This document shows, in pieces, positions 46,916 through 60,200 of a stretch of DNA of 64,000 nucleotides. Every line of letters begins with the position of its first letter. Position 1 is the stretch's first letter. This DNA comes from Norana najaformis (taxonomy: Eukaryota > Annelida > Clitellata > Crassiclitellata > Hormogastridae). The stretch is from NCBI GenBank assembly GCA_964023275.1, contig OZ029917.1, positions 27,098,505 to 27,162,504 on the forward strand, given 5' to 3'. Under the pieces are notes generated by a model. That model had not been told where the DNA came from. It ran no database searches and was given only the letters and a program-made list of their open reading frames with translations. The translations under genes were made by a program, and so were the position numbers.

Positions 46916-48123
46916 CATTTACAGTTATATATAGCAGCGCTATAAAATTGCTCGAGCTCGCAGTTCTGAATGTTTTTTATTACCTGGCTGGGTCTGAACG
47001 ACAGTCTATTATGCGCAGAGGATCGCCAGCCACGCGGGTCGCATCCACAACACCGCCTCGTTAAATATGTAAATCTTGTACAAGGTACAAGAAGTTGTCA
47101 CTAAACAGGTAATTTATAGAGCTGGATCAAAACCCTTACTATGGTCTTCATATCGGTCGAATTATTTAGGCCTACATAGCAGTTTAGCGACTCTATGGTC
47201 AGGCACGTAAGCCTCTGGTTGGGTTAATTCTACTGACGCTTTGCATTGCGCTATAAAAGAGCTAAAGTGGACAAGTACTGTATCGTATCCAATTACGTGA
47301 CTGGAGAGCATAAGTATGAAACGTATAGTCTATACGAAAGACAGACATACATGTAAACACCAAACTATCTTTAAACAGGAACTGGTATCTTCGTTAGTAA
47401 TGTGCAAAATGAAATTGAAAAATAGTAACTCCAGCAAAAACGTCGTTTGTAGGACATAGGCCTATGAAGCGCATATCGAAATGGGCAAACATGTAGTGTC
47501 GGGGTCCGCTGTAGAATCGCTGTATGTTGGGCTTTGTCTTTGGGGATTGTGTGCGTGGCGTGGCTTATCGTATTATATACCAGGTTTGAGTTCCCACAAG
47601 TTAAATTGTCGATAAAATGAATATATTTGGGCTAAACACGATCTGCACAGACGAGTTAAGCGTTCTAACGTACTTACTAACGAAAAAAATTATCCGAAGT
47701 TATGTGAACTGTGTAAAATGCCAGCAGCCGTATAGCCTTGTCGAAGATTCCAAAACGGGGAACCCCGCCCCTTAACGCCCAATATAGCCCAATATACAGC
47801 GGACCCCGATACTACATGTTTGCCTGGAACTGTTATTATACGCGTTTACCCCGCACAGAGATCTGCGCGCTAATTTTGCAAAGTGTCACGGCTGGGAAAA
47901 CCCCGCTGCTCCCCGTTAGCGATCACAAGTGCAGACCACCGAAGCAATTGCCAAAACTGTCCTTTTCGAGAACTCTACTCCAGGACGCCTCTGATTAGCG
48001 CAAAGGCACTACATCACACTCTCTTTCTCAGCATTAGGGCTGGCAAATTATTCTTTCCCTCTCTCTTTGCCTCCCTCCATCTCTTTCCCTGTCTCTGGCT
48101 GAGCGCAAGGAAGTTACTTGACT
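46916..48123. other. Intergenic, no supported feature
   Basis: Three TAGGCCTA-type palindromes (one at 47167-47174 and one at 47457-47464 exact). The 86-codon plus frame at 47738-47998 shows no resemblance. Confidence 0.4.
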
Positions 48124-48362
48124 GGCCTAGTTAGCTACATCGATAAATGCGTACGCCAAGGAACATCTGCGCGTGAGGCCGCCGGTTCGCATACTGATAA
48201 TGGTTACATTTCAGAGATTTGAATCTAGGGTTAGCATGGTCCGTACACGGGGGCCTTAAATGGCGTGGCGCCCATTCAAACGGGCAGCGATGGTGAAGGA
48301 TCTCACCAGATAAATTCATTGCAAAATGAGTATGGTCGAGGCCATACGGTCGCTATATAAAA
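48124..48362 (+). mobile_element. SINE family 2, copy C (well preserved)
   Basis: All blocks are present in order: GTTAGCTACATCGATAAATG, GGCCGCCGGTTCGCATACTG (B box GGTTCGC), GGTTAGCATGGTCCGTACAC, GGCGTGGCGCCCATTCAAAC, GGTGAAGGATCTCACC, AAAATGAGTATGGTCGAGG and CATACGGTCGCTATATAAAA. Confidence 0.85.
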
Positions 48363-49329
48363 CCTATACATTTGCATTTTACATTTTTGTTTTCATATTA
48401 TTTGCGCGATGGCTCTGGCAGTGCTGTCGCTTGTTCTAAAAAGACCACGAACCACGTAGGCCTATGTGTATAAGGCTTTTACTATATAGATGGCTTCAAA
48501 TGCCCTATATATTATGACGTTGCTCTTGGGGAATTTATAGCTTTACTATTTTACTATTTATTTACAAAATTAATGCAAAATATGTTTGAAAAGTATAGTC
48601 AATACAGTTTGAAAATACTATTAAAATGCGTTTTCAGTGCACTGATGCTTTGGAATATCTAAACTTGGGCATTTTAGTGCAAAACACCTTTGATTGAAAT
48701 CCGGTTGCTCACGGAATGGCAATTGCCGAATAATTGGAAGCATCCCTTCTTACGTGTCAGCTAATTGTTCTAGTAGGTTCACTAGCAGATCCGGAGCAGA
48801 ACTCCGAGTGCTAGCAATTTTGTAAATTTTATGAGCAGACTGAACAATTTGAAGCAATTATTAGGCCTATATTTGTTTTAAGAAATTTTAGGTTAGCGGA
48901 AGCGCTTTTTTCGGACAGGTTAAGGTGCTATAAAACGTTTCGGAAGGAGTGGGCTGAAAGTAGTAATAGTCCTCCTTTTTGAAGAACAAGAAACAGCAAT
49001 GTTCGGAGAGCCTGGTCACCTCTGAATATTCTGGAGGGAAGAAGCAGATGAGATCTAACTGAAGCTTACAAGATCATCACAGGAAAGGAGGCAATGCAGT
49101 GGGATAGCTTCTTTAAATTAGCACCAAAAAAGGTGACTCGAGATCACAGGCGTAAATTATTTAAGAAAAGAGCACTAGGACAGAAGTTGAGTTGTAGGCT
49201 ATTTTGGACGATAGCAGACCTGCTGTCAGTCAGCTTTTATGAAGTTAGGCTATTAAACATTTCTGGTTAATTTGCAGTGGTTCTATTTGTTTTAAGAAAT
49301 GTTAGGCTAGACCCCCTGTGTTGTAAGGT
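48363..49329. other. Intergenic, no confident feature
   Basis: A short piece around 48990-49150 (…AGCCTGGTCACCTCTGAATATT…GAAGCTTACAAGATCATCAC) reads RAWSPLNILE.R..MRSN.SLQDHH-like text across frames and may be a worn LINE fragment. Not enough for a call. Confidence 0.35.
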
Positions 49330-49770
49330 TTTCTGTTAGAAAAAGACTGGACAGAGATCCTCCAACTCGGACGCGGATAATTCTTCCGGAGAGGAAGTTC
49401 TTGATCCAGCTGTAATTTGTTCCAGATGCCAAAGCGTTGTAGCTTGTATCATCAGTCCATCTGTCTACATGAGATCTAACGCTTTTCCAGAATCCCTCCC
49501 CCCGGCAAACGCCCTCTTGGTGTCATCTTGGAGATGAATTACGTGGTCCTGACAGCCACTCATTCTTCTGAAACCGAATTGTTATCGGTTGAAGAGCCCG
49601 TTAATATATTCAGTGCCAGTTGAACGGATCACAAACTAGTCTTTCCATCGCTTTACGCAGCACAGGTGCGAGTTCATTTGGGCGGTAGGAGCTATGCTCA
49701 TGAACGGGTTTCTTCGGCTTTAGGACCGGTGCGACAACCAATGTCTTCATTCAGTCAGTAGTAGTCTTGG
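49330..49770 (-). mobile_element. LINE fragment, same family as 3950-5520
   Basis: On the minus strand: KTLVVAPVLKPKKPVHEHSS, then YRPNELAPVLRKAMERLVCD, then HVIHLQDDTKRAFAGG, then across frameshifts GTNYSWIKNFLSGRIIRVRV and GGSLS. These line up block by block with the plus-strand LINE at 3950-5520 (the shared DNA includes CATCTCCAAGATGACA(C/T)C and GGGCGTTTGCCGG). Confidence 0.75.
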
Positions 49771-49927
49771 ATGTCTTTCGGATATTTTGTCCTCTGCATC
49801 CGAGTCTTGGCCCTGTTTCGCGCATTAACCGCCTTTGTGCAGCAGCTGTCTATCCAGTAAGGCCACCCTTCGCATGCGTAGACCTACGTGGCTTGCTCCA
49901 CAGAATATGTCTTCCCATCGACATTCC

Positions 49928-50005
49928 GGGCAGCGGTGGTGAAGGATCTCACCCGATGAATTCACTGAGAAATGAGCAAGGTCGAGGCCATATGGTCGCT
50001 ATAGA
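49928..50005 (+). mobile_element. SINE family 2, copy D (3' end only)
   Basis: GGCAGCGGTGGTGAAGGATC, a TCACCCGATGAATTCACTGA segment, AATGAGCAAGGTCGAGG and CATATGGTCGCTATAGAAG. The 5' half is missing. Confidence 0.75.
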
Positions 50006-50425
50006 AGAAAACTTCGGGTCGAAATGTCTTTAAGATTGGCGAAGACCGACGAAGGCCTACTCTGACGGAGGTTTGCCGGTGTTGGCCATATACTCGAGAA
50101 TGTCTATAGGCCTACTCGTACTACACAAGATGCGGAAATGGATCTCGCCCACAGCAGTATTTGAATTCCATTTTGACCTAATGACCCTGGCAGAAACAGG
50201 CCAGGGAAGAACAGAATCAGAGATTTGAGCTTGAAAGGACAAGACTCAGTGAGGGATATTGTTTATAAATTCTTAAGGAAGCCATAGAGTGGGCACTGAG
50301 GCACGTGGTCATCTATCAGCTAAGATTCCATTTCAATGCAGGGAGACTGTTCTGAAACTGAGTTTCCACGGAGATGTTATTCCAGTCTGGGGAGACTTTA
50401 TATTATGACACCAGCCTGGCAACTA

Positions 50426-50612
50426 TTATTATTTCTGCATTTATTAAGTGCCACAATATAATGACTAAGCATCAATCGATGGCGCTTAGCACATGTGAGT
50501 GAAGGGCTTGATCAAGGTCCCTACACAGCAACTGTCTCAAGGGAGGCTTGAACCCATACTCTCTGTGTTACAAACCAAACACTCTAACCAACATGCTACT
50601 GTCACCCACAAT
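50426..50612 (-). mobile_element. SINE family 1 copy, minus strand
   Basis: The plus strand shows the complement of the tail (TATTATTATTTCTGCATTTA), the body (GGGCTTGATCAAGGTCCCTA) and the head with the B-box complement AGGCTTGAACCC and an A-box complement near 50580-50600. It lies between the GPCR and MARK genes. Confidence 0.8.
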
Positions 50613-51038
50613 AGACTACTGTGAATCCACTGTTGCTCCCAACTGACAGTCAACTGCAACAAAACAAAAGACGACCTTCATTCAGCCGACAGGTGTTAAT
50701 TTATTTGCTAAGATACTACAATACAGTACCAGCTGCAGGTTATTCGACTCCTGTCGATGGCGTCCTCCTCACTTCACCTGAGATAAGTTCACTTTCCAAA
50801 GTCTCATCCAAAACAGTTTAATGCTCGAGTGAAGAAGATCTTCAGTGAAAGTAATGTCCAGCAACAATGTCAGGCAACATGGCAGCGGTCAGTGTCAGAC
50901 TGTAGGTCACTCACAGCCAAAGTTAATCTGATTACGATGAAAAGACACACTAATGGTGACTGACAGTATGCCTGACTGTTCTGGTCATGTCAGTGTTTTG
51001 TGTAAGTAGACAAACCTTTAACAGAACCCTAGGCCGTT
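50613..51038. other. Intergenic, no supported feature
   Basis: Ordinary composition, no coding or repeat signal. Confidence 0.4.
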
Positions 51039-53362
51039 TTTATTTTGCAAATGGTATCAGTAGTTAGTTAAACAAACAGTCCAGCAGCAGAAAAAACAAT
51101 AACAGAATAACAACAGACATATGGCAAAAACACTTGAGTACAGAAAAAACTAAATTTATAATGCAAATGCTTATGTTTTCAAACAAAGTATTAACAATGA
51201 GTTCATTAACAAGAAATTAATTTTACAAATGTAAAGTGAATACAAAAAAAACCACAACCACATGATATGATATCACAAAAGACGTAAAATTATTCCAACA
51301 CAACAGAACTAGAGACACTTCCTTACAGCAGGGACAGATGACGTGAAAACAACTAATTTCAAACCACAGGACTTGATGCACTAGGACTGAAATCCATATT
51401 AAAAGGCAAGAAGCTGACACAATGAAGCAAAGCTATCAGCAGTTAACATCTCTTCATACACCATTTGTAACTTGAACTCAGTACTCAACCTTCAACCGCA
51501 CAATTCCAAGCTTTGTGACAATAGTCAAGGCAAAGAACACCCTAGTCCTCGACAACACAACTCCCAAATATCAGCATACTCGGCAACTAGTCAGCCACAG
51601 TTAATGCTGCTACTACATTAGTGCAGAAAAGAACTGCAAATGCACTGAAACCTCTTCACAGTGCACCTCGTTTATTATAACAAGAATTATTTTTGATGCA
51701 ACACATTCAGAGACAGATCCCAAATTTGAATCCCTTCACAGTACTCTCTTAATTAATAGTGCAATCTCATTGAAAAAGGTTCTTCATATGGCTCCTAAAG
51801 TAGTGTTCTAAAAAGGTTCCATTGTATGTCAACCACCAGTCAAAAAATCTCGAATAAAGAACAATCAGTCAAGCCAAACAAACAGCAAAGCTTTTCATGG
51901 TAATCTGACAGACTGCAGATCCAGTGAATATGATCCGTCTCCAGTCGGTTTGGGTTGCACTACTTTAGCCATGCTACATTCATGAATGTAACAGCACATA
52001 AGATACACTTGGATAAAGAAAACCTAACTCTGTAAAGAGGGAAGTGAAAGGTGCTTACGTCAAGCACTCTGACACAGACGAGGCATAATTGCAACTCTAG
52101 GGGTCACCAGCTGTAACCGTCTTATTCACAGGAAGTCATATTGTACATCTAGGTAACACCAAGCTGCTGCATAAAAGTATTTTAAATAGTAGCAGAGGAC
52201 ACTGAAGATCAATGCTACACTGGTAAATGAAGAAATTTATGATACCTCATGAGCAATATCCCGCAGAAGCACATGACCATAATGTTGCATAAAAAGAAGC
52301 ACAAGTATCATGTATCAGAAAAGATACAAGCATCAAGTGCTTTAATGTATCCGGAGATTGATACAGCACCATTTAGGGGCGTCTCAAAAGTTGTCCATAT
52401 GCTGCAAAGAGTAATTCCAAACAAATTCTTCACGTTGCAAATTCTTCATATTGTGACACAATACATTCCACATAAGAAAGTAAGCTAAAAAGCAGAATAA
52501 GTAATAAGTAATGCCATGGCAAAAATTATGTGATTCTTCTCTAATCGACAATCTCAGATGCTCTAGGTTTCAAATTTCAGAGAAAAAAGATTGGTTCTAT
52601 ACTCCCATTCTCGAAGTTCTTCTGATGAATAAGCAGTGACCTGCCAACTGATTGCCATACAGGTCGCTGCTCTGATTGCTTCACTGCAGCAACAGTCAGT
52701 AGGTATAAACAGGGCTACCAGCATAGTTCATCACTTTAGTGGATTAGCAGATTGTCATTCATGTGGTTATAGATAATGCACAATGTTCACACATCCTTGA
52801 TGTAACTGAAACGTTTGGCAAAACAAGCAGTAACCACATACGGTAGTTTTTGGCTACACAAAATGCACAAGGCACTCCAAAGCTTAGGCATAAATTCTGT
52901 TGAAACATAAATATTACACTAAAACAAGCAATACACAATTTAGAAAAGTCTTTGCCTAAATAAAAGAACAACCAAAACAATTAATATTACAAAGACATGA
53001 AATTCCAGCTGAAAGTAATCACCAAATGTAGTAAAAGGTGAAAAAAATAGTTTTTTCACATGACATTGTTGAGATTTGCTCAGTGCTTAATACTCTTTTC
53101 ACTTCAAGCTTTCAATTTACTGATATGAAAACCTGTAGTAATTTCTGAACACACAAAACCATAAGGCTTTGTTGAGACTCAAAACCACCTGCAGAAAACT
53201 GAGACATCCAACAAGAAAAATCTACCAGAAAAGCTGAAAGGCATACGTAAAGACGAACAACAAAAGATGATTCATGATCTTGTCAGACGACGCTTCTTCT
53301 AAACTAATTAAACACATTCCGAGGCGTTTACATATCAAAATTGTAGCATAATTTTCCTTTCT
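51039..53362 (-). other. Presumed 3' untranslated region of the MARK gene
   Basis: Downstream of the last candidate coding exon the minus strand is unique, AT-rich, almost free of the repeats that fill the rest of the window, and lacks domain-like open frames. An AATAAA on the minus strand at 51039-51044 could be the polyadenylation signal; other AATAAA copies lie closer to the stop, so the end is uncertain. An unspliced 3' region of this length is an inference. Confidence 0.3.
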
Positions 53363-56300
53363 TCAGACTGCATCATAGTTGCCTAGAATTTTGAGGCACT
53401 CAGTGAAGTAACAGCAAATCATGTTGAACGTCCAATCTAATATAACCACTCCTGAAAAAGAAAAATGAAACATGTTTCCATGAGAAATAGAACAAATCAT
53501 ATTAAAGAGGAAATTTCATTAAGTCAATAAAAATCTGAAGTAAATAAAAAGCTTAAAAAGCTTTAATAACATTTGAGATTTGTGAAATAGTGCTGATAGG
53601 ATACTGCAATGATAAATGACAGAAAATTTAAGGAAGAGGCTCAGCGGCATAAGCAATAGATTTGAAGATCTAAGATCTGATGATGATGAGGAGATGGAGG
53701 AAGAGCATGATGATGAAAACAACGATAAAGACAACGATAACAATGATGAAGACAATGACAGTGATACTGAAGAAGATATACTGATAAAAATGACAACCAT
53801 AGTTATGATGATGATAGCTAAGACAACAGTAAGTAAGACATTATATAAATCATTAAGTAATGTATATAGTAAATCCTATTAAATTAAGACATTAGTTAAC
53901 ATGCCATGTGGCTGAGCGAGGAATTGTAGGTGTGAATGAGTCACAGCAGTCGGACAACAAAAGCAAGATGGTACAAATAAGTCTTAAGCCACTTTACGAA
54001 TATGCTTAGCAAGATGTTGCGGAAAGTGATGTGAGTAGACAGACTGTTCCAGATGACTGGTGCAGAACTGCAGAATCCGCATCTACAGAATTCAGACCGA
54101 TTGTCTCCAATGTTAGGAAGAGACAATTGGTTTTGTGTTGCCAAACACAGAGATCTGAATGGCTGTTAGTGCTGTAAGGCTGATGACAGATAAGCCGGAT
54201 GATTGGTTGAGAGAGTCTTACGTGTAAGGATAGCTATCTTGTAAGTGATTCTGGAGCTGACAGGCAGCCAATGTAGGAGTGACGTGACCAAAAATGCGGT
54301 TCCTGTCACTAGTCGGGGCTAATAAGTTCTGGACATGTTGCAGTTTGGCAATGTTCGACTTTGTAGCGCCGTACTACAGTAGTCAAGGTTTGCCCTGACC
54401 ACACTACAAGCCACCGTTTTCATAAGTTCCGGTGGCAAGCACGATCAAATATGACACATGGCTTTTATGTGGAAATACAAAGCATGATGCCTTGCAGAGA
54501 GTGGTGACATGCTGGTTGAATGTTAGCTTAGAGTCGAGTGTCACTCCAAGACAACAATGACAGTGCTTGATGATTCTGTATACAATGATGAGAATATGAA
54601 CAAGTGTAAATGTTGAGGAAATTACAAAGATAAAGAAGATAACACTGATAACAATGATGACAATGACAATGATGACAATAACAATGACGATTATATTCCC
54701 AAACGAAATTTCAGAATCTCTGTTTTGCTTCTGCACTCAAGCAAACAGACCTCTTACAATGAACACAATAACTGATGTCAGAAAAGTAGATATAGTAAGA
54801 CAAAAGAGCTAACATATCTACAACTGCACTTATACTGACCAGCATAAAAGACAGTTTTACTGATTAGTGTTATTGTCAACATTTATATAGAGCCCAAATA
54901 AGAGATTCAGAGTTACAAGAGAAATAGGTCAGAGGTAAGAACGCAGACTCTTGCAGTTTCTCAGAATCGTACAAAAACTGTCAGGAAAAGCGGCACATCA
55001 GAACTCTCCGGTAAGCAGTTCTATCAGTGAATAAACTAAACTGAGCACCATAGGTTGATGGGTAAGATTTGGTAAAAGATCAAATTTAAGAAAGGTCAGG
55101 CAACGAAAGCTTGTCTGATTCTAGCACACAATGTATTATTTATGCCATGGACATTTCAGAGATGGGAACTGGGTTATAAGACATTTAACAGTTCAACTAT
55201 TGGATCTTCTGATGATGAAGATTCAGATTTTCTGTTACTTAGATTCAGATGAACAGACAATGCACAAATAATAAGTGCTTTAAATAAATAAATAAATGAA
55301 AGAGAGAAAAAGGATGGCTGTTCCTTAAGGCTTGAAAATCAAAACAAAATGATCAAAATTCTGATCCCCAAACAATCTCAATGATCCACAAGATCCAATG
55401 ATTCTAAAATGCCATTTCTATTATGCATTGTGCCAGTTCCTTCACTTGAAAAAACCAAGCAACTGAGAATGGTCAGAGATTTATAAACATAGAACATACC
55501 TTTCATCAATAACAGTTCCATCACTGGATCGATCACCTATAAAAGCAAAGGATAAAAACCGTCAGCAACAAAATTCTGAAAACCATAAGGCCCAGTGATA
55601 CAGTGTGCATTACTAAACCAGAGCTACATAAGTTAGTAGAATATATTACGTCAGAATACTTATTTATCTCTTCCCTGAACCAACTTTTCATGTAATATTG
55701 TGCTGTGTAAAATGTGCATCCAACATCCACTTTGTTTCTGTGGTCACATAGGTAATCTCTTTCTTGTCTGTAATCAACTAGCATCTGGGATAGTCTGATA
55801 TTTAAACTAAATCATCAGTAAGAGCTATTAAATTCATCTACAAAGCAACCATCTGCACTATACAGTATTCGGCAACAAATAATACTATGTGGTAGAGTCA
55901 AGAAACCAATGACAAATGAAAACGACATACCATCAGCGTCCCATGAAATGTCAATAAACCAACTGTCTGTGCTATCCTTATATGTTAGCCATTATTTTAC
56001 GTAGTGTTCCACCTCTGGTGACTCAGTAGCATTCAGTGCAGTAAGACTTGCAGCAACAAGATTGTACAGACAGAGCACCAAGAACAAAAGATATTGTGCA
56101 ATGCCTTGTGCAAAAACAACTGCCAAATGTGGACACTGGCAAATGTGGAAACATTAATCAACAAAGTTGCATAGGGTACATTGAGCAGAGACACCTCCTA
56201 CACACACAACCACTATGCCAAACTTTGTCATTCAATAACAGACGAGTAGTAAAAGACGACAGCAGAACATGACTGAATGTGAACCTCTGACTGACCCAAC

Positions 56301-56724
56301 ACCGTACTACCAATGAATGATCCACCATTGTCCATGTTCAGACCTACAGGTTTTTCTACATTTAGTGGAAGACTTTTCAATTCTCATGGCATTCTGATTC
56401 TGAGTCCAAGACTGAGCACAGATATCAAAACAAAGGCGAGTTACAGTAATCAAGGCGACTGGAGGCCAATGCATTTGCTATAGATGTCCTTGAAGACATG
56501 GGGACACAATGCCAAATTCTGTGTATGTAAGTGCATGCAGCTGAAGCACACACAAAATTCGACCTGGCAGATTACAACGTGAAATAGTGGTCTTAGACGC
56601 TGGTGATACCTCATGAATGACATAACAACTGATGTTATGGGTCTAATCTACAAACAAGCTGGCAACGTTTTTGACATTTATTACCTGCAATTTAACAAAT
56701 TTAGACAATTCCAAATTCAAAGAT
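53363..56724 (-). CDS. Candidate last three coding exons of the MARK gene
   Basis: Three small exons with good splice borders follow the firm exon at 57241. The first (56685-56724, CGCAG before, CAG/GTAATA after) completes the split codon and reads RSLNLELSKFVKLQ. The second (55500-55536, TTTATAG before, AAAG/GTATGT after) reads VIDPVMELLLMK. The third (53363-53451, TTTTTCAG before) reads VVILDWTFNMICC, later YFTECLKILGNYDAV, then TGA at 53363-53365. All three junctions keep phase, which random exons would seldom do. The product would lack the usual C-terminal KA1 domain (no ..NGVRFKRISG or ..HGD.. block); RSL and DP could be very weak echoes of its start. Missed exons or an alternative isoform are real possibilities. 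A LINE fragment lies in the last intron. Confidence 0.35.
53920..54620 (-). mobile_element. LINE fragment in a MARK intron
   Basis: On the minus strand: LGVTLDSKLTFNQHVTTLCK (about 54490-54550), then VVRANLDYYSAALQS-like text (about 54355-54410), LLHWLPVSSRITYKIAILT (about 54215-54275) and, ending, CRCGFCSSAPVIWNSLSTHI followed by FRNIL...KWLKTYLY (53945-54110). This is the standard C-terminal series of a LINE reverse transcriptase (LGV.LD..L.F..H......HWLP...RI.YKI...AP..WN.LP..I.....F...LKT.L), with stops and shifts. Confidence 0.85.
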
Positions 56725-57240
56725 CTGCGAAGTTGGAAATCATGGATTTCATGCAGCTTTGATGTGTTAAGGTCTTATGTTAACAGAAAAATGGCTGTTT
56801 GCTATGGAAAGGCTTAAGTCAGTTGCCTATCATCCAGCAAAGACCATTTTGCTCTCGACAACACATCCAACTTCAACTAGCTGAACTGTCAACCTTAGGT
56901 GAGCTGTGCATAACAAAGTTTGCAGCCATTTTACCGTCTTGTTGATATTCTCAATTTTACGCCAGATGTAGCATTAACTGTCAAAAAAGGGGTTTTGCGG
57001 ATCAATGTCTACTTGTGCAAAAACCTGCCAGCAGCGACCTTTTCTTCTGCTCAGTGACAATCCTTTGATAACAAATGAACAAGTGTGTAATATTTCTCTA
57101 AACTGAACATTATGCAATGAATGTATAGGTTAGCGTACATCACTCTGAAATGTTCTGAAAAGATGCTATATGTATGTTCAATTGCATACATACATACATA
57201 TCATACCAGACCTTGACTGAAAAGTTAAATCTAAGACTAC

Positions 57241-60200
57241 CTTTTACTAAGCCTGGAAGCCAGTTTGTTTAAGAAAGACATGTGGCCATTTGCTCGACTG
57301 GAAGAGCTGGATTTTTCCAGCGGCCGAGCAGGTGTGGTTGTTGTCGTAGAGTGAGGTTCAGCTGCCCGGTCGTGTCCTGTCACCCCAAGAACTGTTTTTC
57401 GGACAGGTGCCTGACGGGGAAACTTGGAACCCGAAGCTGCATGGGAAGAGTAGCGGGTCGATGAATGACACGTGGCAGGTGTTCTGCAATGGAAAAAATT
57501 ATTAATAAATATATGACATGCAACTGTCCACAGTTTGAAATTGTAACTATCACAGCATTTACATAGCATCAGTAAATGTAAAATGTTAACGTATTTCTAT
57601 AATGACCATATGGCTTTGACCCTGCTCATTTTTCAATGAATTAATCAGGTGAGATCCTTCACTATCACTGCTCATTTGAATGGGTACCACACCATTTAAG
57701 GTCTCCATGTACGGACCATGCTGGCCTGGGATTCAAATCTCTGAAATAACACTCACAAGATGTGCTTTGTAACAGCTACTAGTCAGAAGTGAAACTGATG
57801 AAGCTTCCAACTGTACACTAATCTAATCTAATGACTTCTACGGCACACTTATCAAAATGCACAACGCATAACTCAATGGTTGCCTCAAGTTAAATTGTAG
57901 GCAAAAATCAGAATCCATTGGAGAAGCCAAGAGTCGACCTCACACAGCTGAGCTCTACCCTTTGCTTTCAGTTATTTTCAGACATTAAGTCAATTAATGA
58001 AAACATTTCCTCAGTTGACTTTTAAGTCCAGCTACATTACATGTATATGTATTAAAGCAACTGATTACAAAATGTACAAGTATGTGTAATTGTAATTGTA
58101 AGTGCAAATTTATGTAGTGCCTCTTCAAGAAAACTAATCAGAGGTGCTCCTGACCCAACAACACAAGACCATGATCAAAAAGATTGGCCTTCAACTGTTG
58201 GTGAAACAGATGCTTAATGTATGAAGCATTGAATTTCTTTAAACAAATATGAGATGTGGTTCTGCTTCACTTTGTATCCATAAAAATTTTCATCACAATA
58301 ATAACAGCAAAAGGTTAATACGCCTAGAATTACTTACGTTGACCAGATTGGATTTGTTTCTGTGATGGCAGTAGCTGGAGCCATGCCAGACTGTGGGGCA
58401 ACAGAATATGCATCATTAAGCAGGTCAGCATGAGGACTGGAGGCAGAAGCCATCTCCTTTTTAACTTCACAGCTGAATGGATGTCGCTCTTCACTACAAA
58501 TTAATGGAAGCAGGAACCAGAATAAGCCATTTTTCATGCCACATTTCAACTGCAAGTTATCAGTTGTAAGTGGTATTTCATGCCATTCATACATTTGTAT
58601 AGACTAATTATGAGACACAGCTTAAGCTGGCTATTAATCAGCCAGCTCAATCAATTCTTTTGCACCTTAGAAGTCAGAAGCTTTACTTTAAAATATGAAA
58701 CAATTTGCAGTTGAGCCAGAGCCTGCAAGGAAAGTCTGTTTTCTTGTTTATTTGCTGCTGTGGTAACTGTGCTTCAGCCAGTGGTGTCGTTGCTCTCAGA
58801 TGTTTTGATGTTTGGAGTTTCATGACAAAGATAAGCAATGAACGGTTCCCAAACTTCAGCCAACGCTACACTCTCAGGACCATGCTTCCGACAATTGCCA
58901 GTACTAGTGGAAGGGAGTAATTATTCATTTATTACATGTTTATATCTCCACACAGTCCTCAGCAAGGCATTACCTTACTTTACCTTGTTTTGGGGACAAA
59001 ATATGAACACTTGAAATGACAGGAACGAACACGAAACCTGGGAGAAATGCTAAGATTGTCCATTGCAGCTGTCACAGGATCCAACTTAATGTTGGCTTCA
59101 ACAGATGGCGTACGCTTATAAGTGGCTGACATTCTGGCAAATCTTTGTGACACCTGCAGAGGCAAGAATCAGACAAAAACCAAAAACAGAGAAGCATCTC
59201 TATCATGAACCACATAAAACATGCCTTAGAGAACTACTGTTGAAAGAGACTTGTAATAAACATGCGATAACCTCGCCTCACCTCATCTTACTAATGTATG
59301 GAATTAACTGGACTTTAACAAAAACTTTGCAAATCCAAAACAGCAAATTAACTCTCATCAGTTAACGGGGTCATGTAAAGGATGATGCACAGAAGCAGTC
59401 CTACTACTGAGTCCCAAAGACTTGTGGTTTGCCAGAAAGGTTTTTCCAGTGCTACTGTGCAGCGCAACACTTAACTAAGCCCACTATATGTTCCCAACTT
59501 ACCTTAAGTGGCGTTTGTTTAGGTCACTTACAAAGCCATACATGCAGCATTTCTGAGAGGTTCTTAAAAGGTGCTACATAAGATTCACGACACACACACA
59601 AGCATAAAGATAGGAAGAAAGACAGGTAGATAGATAGATAGACATACAGACAGACAAATAGGCAGATACATAGACACATACGTAGATAGATAGATAGACA
59701 GAGTCTTTTATAAAGACTAGCTGTGCAACTAAAAGGCAATTTACCTTTAAAAAGTTGAGAAAAACAGCTTTCACTAACAGTTTGAATATAGACAAGATCT
59801 AAGGCAGAACAAGGCACTAGTCTTCTGTAATAAAAAAACTTACCGGAGCATCTCGTTGTGATGACCGAAAGACCACATCCTTCTACAAACACAAAACAGT
59901 ATTATCATTTACAACAAGGTCACAACCTTTCCTTCTGCATTACGTAACTCAATACAAAATTGTCAAGTTCAAGATGCACTTGGAATCGTATGCCAGAGGC
60001 ACAGGAGTAAAACCACCACAAGAGCAATCAATCACCCATCTTACCATTCCACAACCAGTCATCACCAGGAATACCTCTGAGGGCATGTATGTGTGTGTGA
60101 CAGGCAGTGTAACCTTTTCCAGCCATGCAAACATCAATAGACTACGGATGAAACAGTCATTCTCTGTGAACTGTAACATCATCTATGCTATCCAGAATTG

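Noticed and set aside
53616-53882. Acidic Asp/Glu/Asn-rich 88-codon plus-strand frame
   Set aside because: It follows a GATGA/AACAATGA simple sequence in a MARK intron; the opposite strand gives an equally low-complexity Ser run.
55533-55784. Minus-strand frame with DYRQERDYLCDH, considered as part of a KA1 domain
   Set aside because: The likeness to the KA1 segment DYEQRERFLL is limited to a few residues, the rest does not fit, and the frame is not joined in phase to neighbouring exons.
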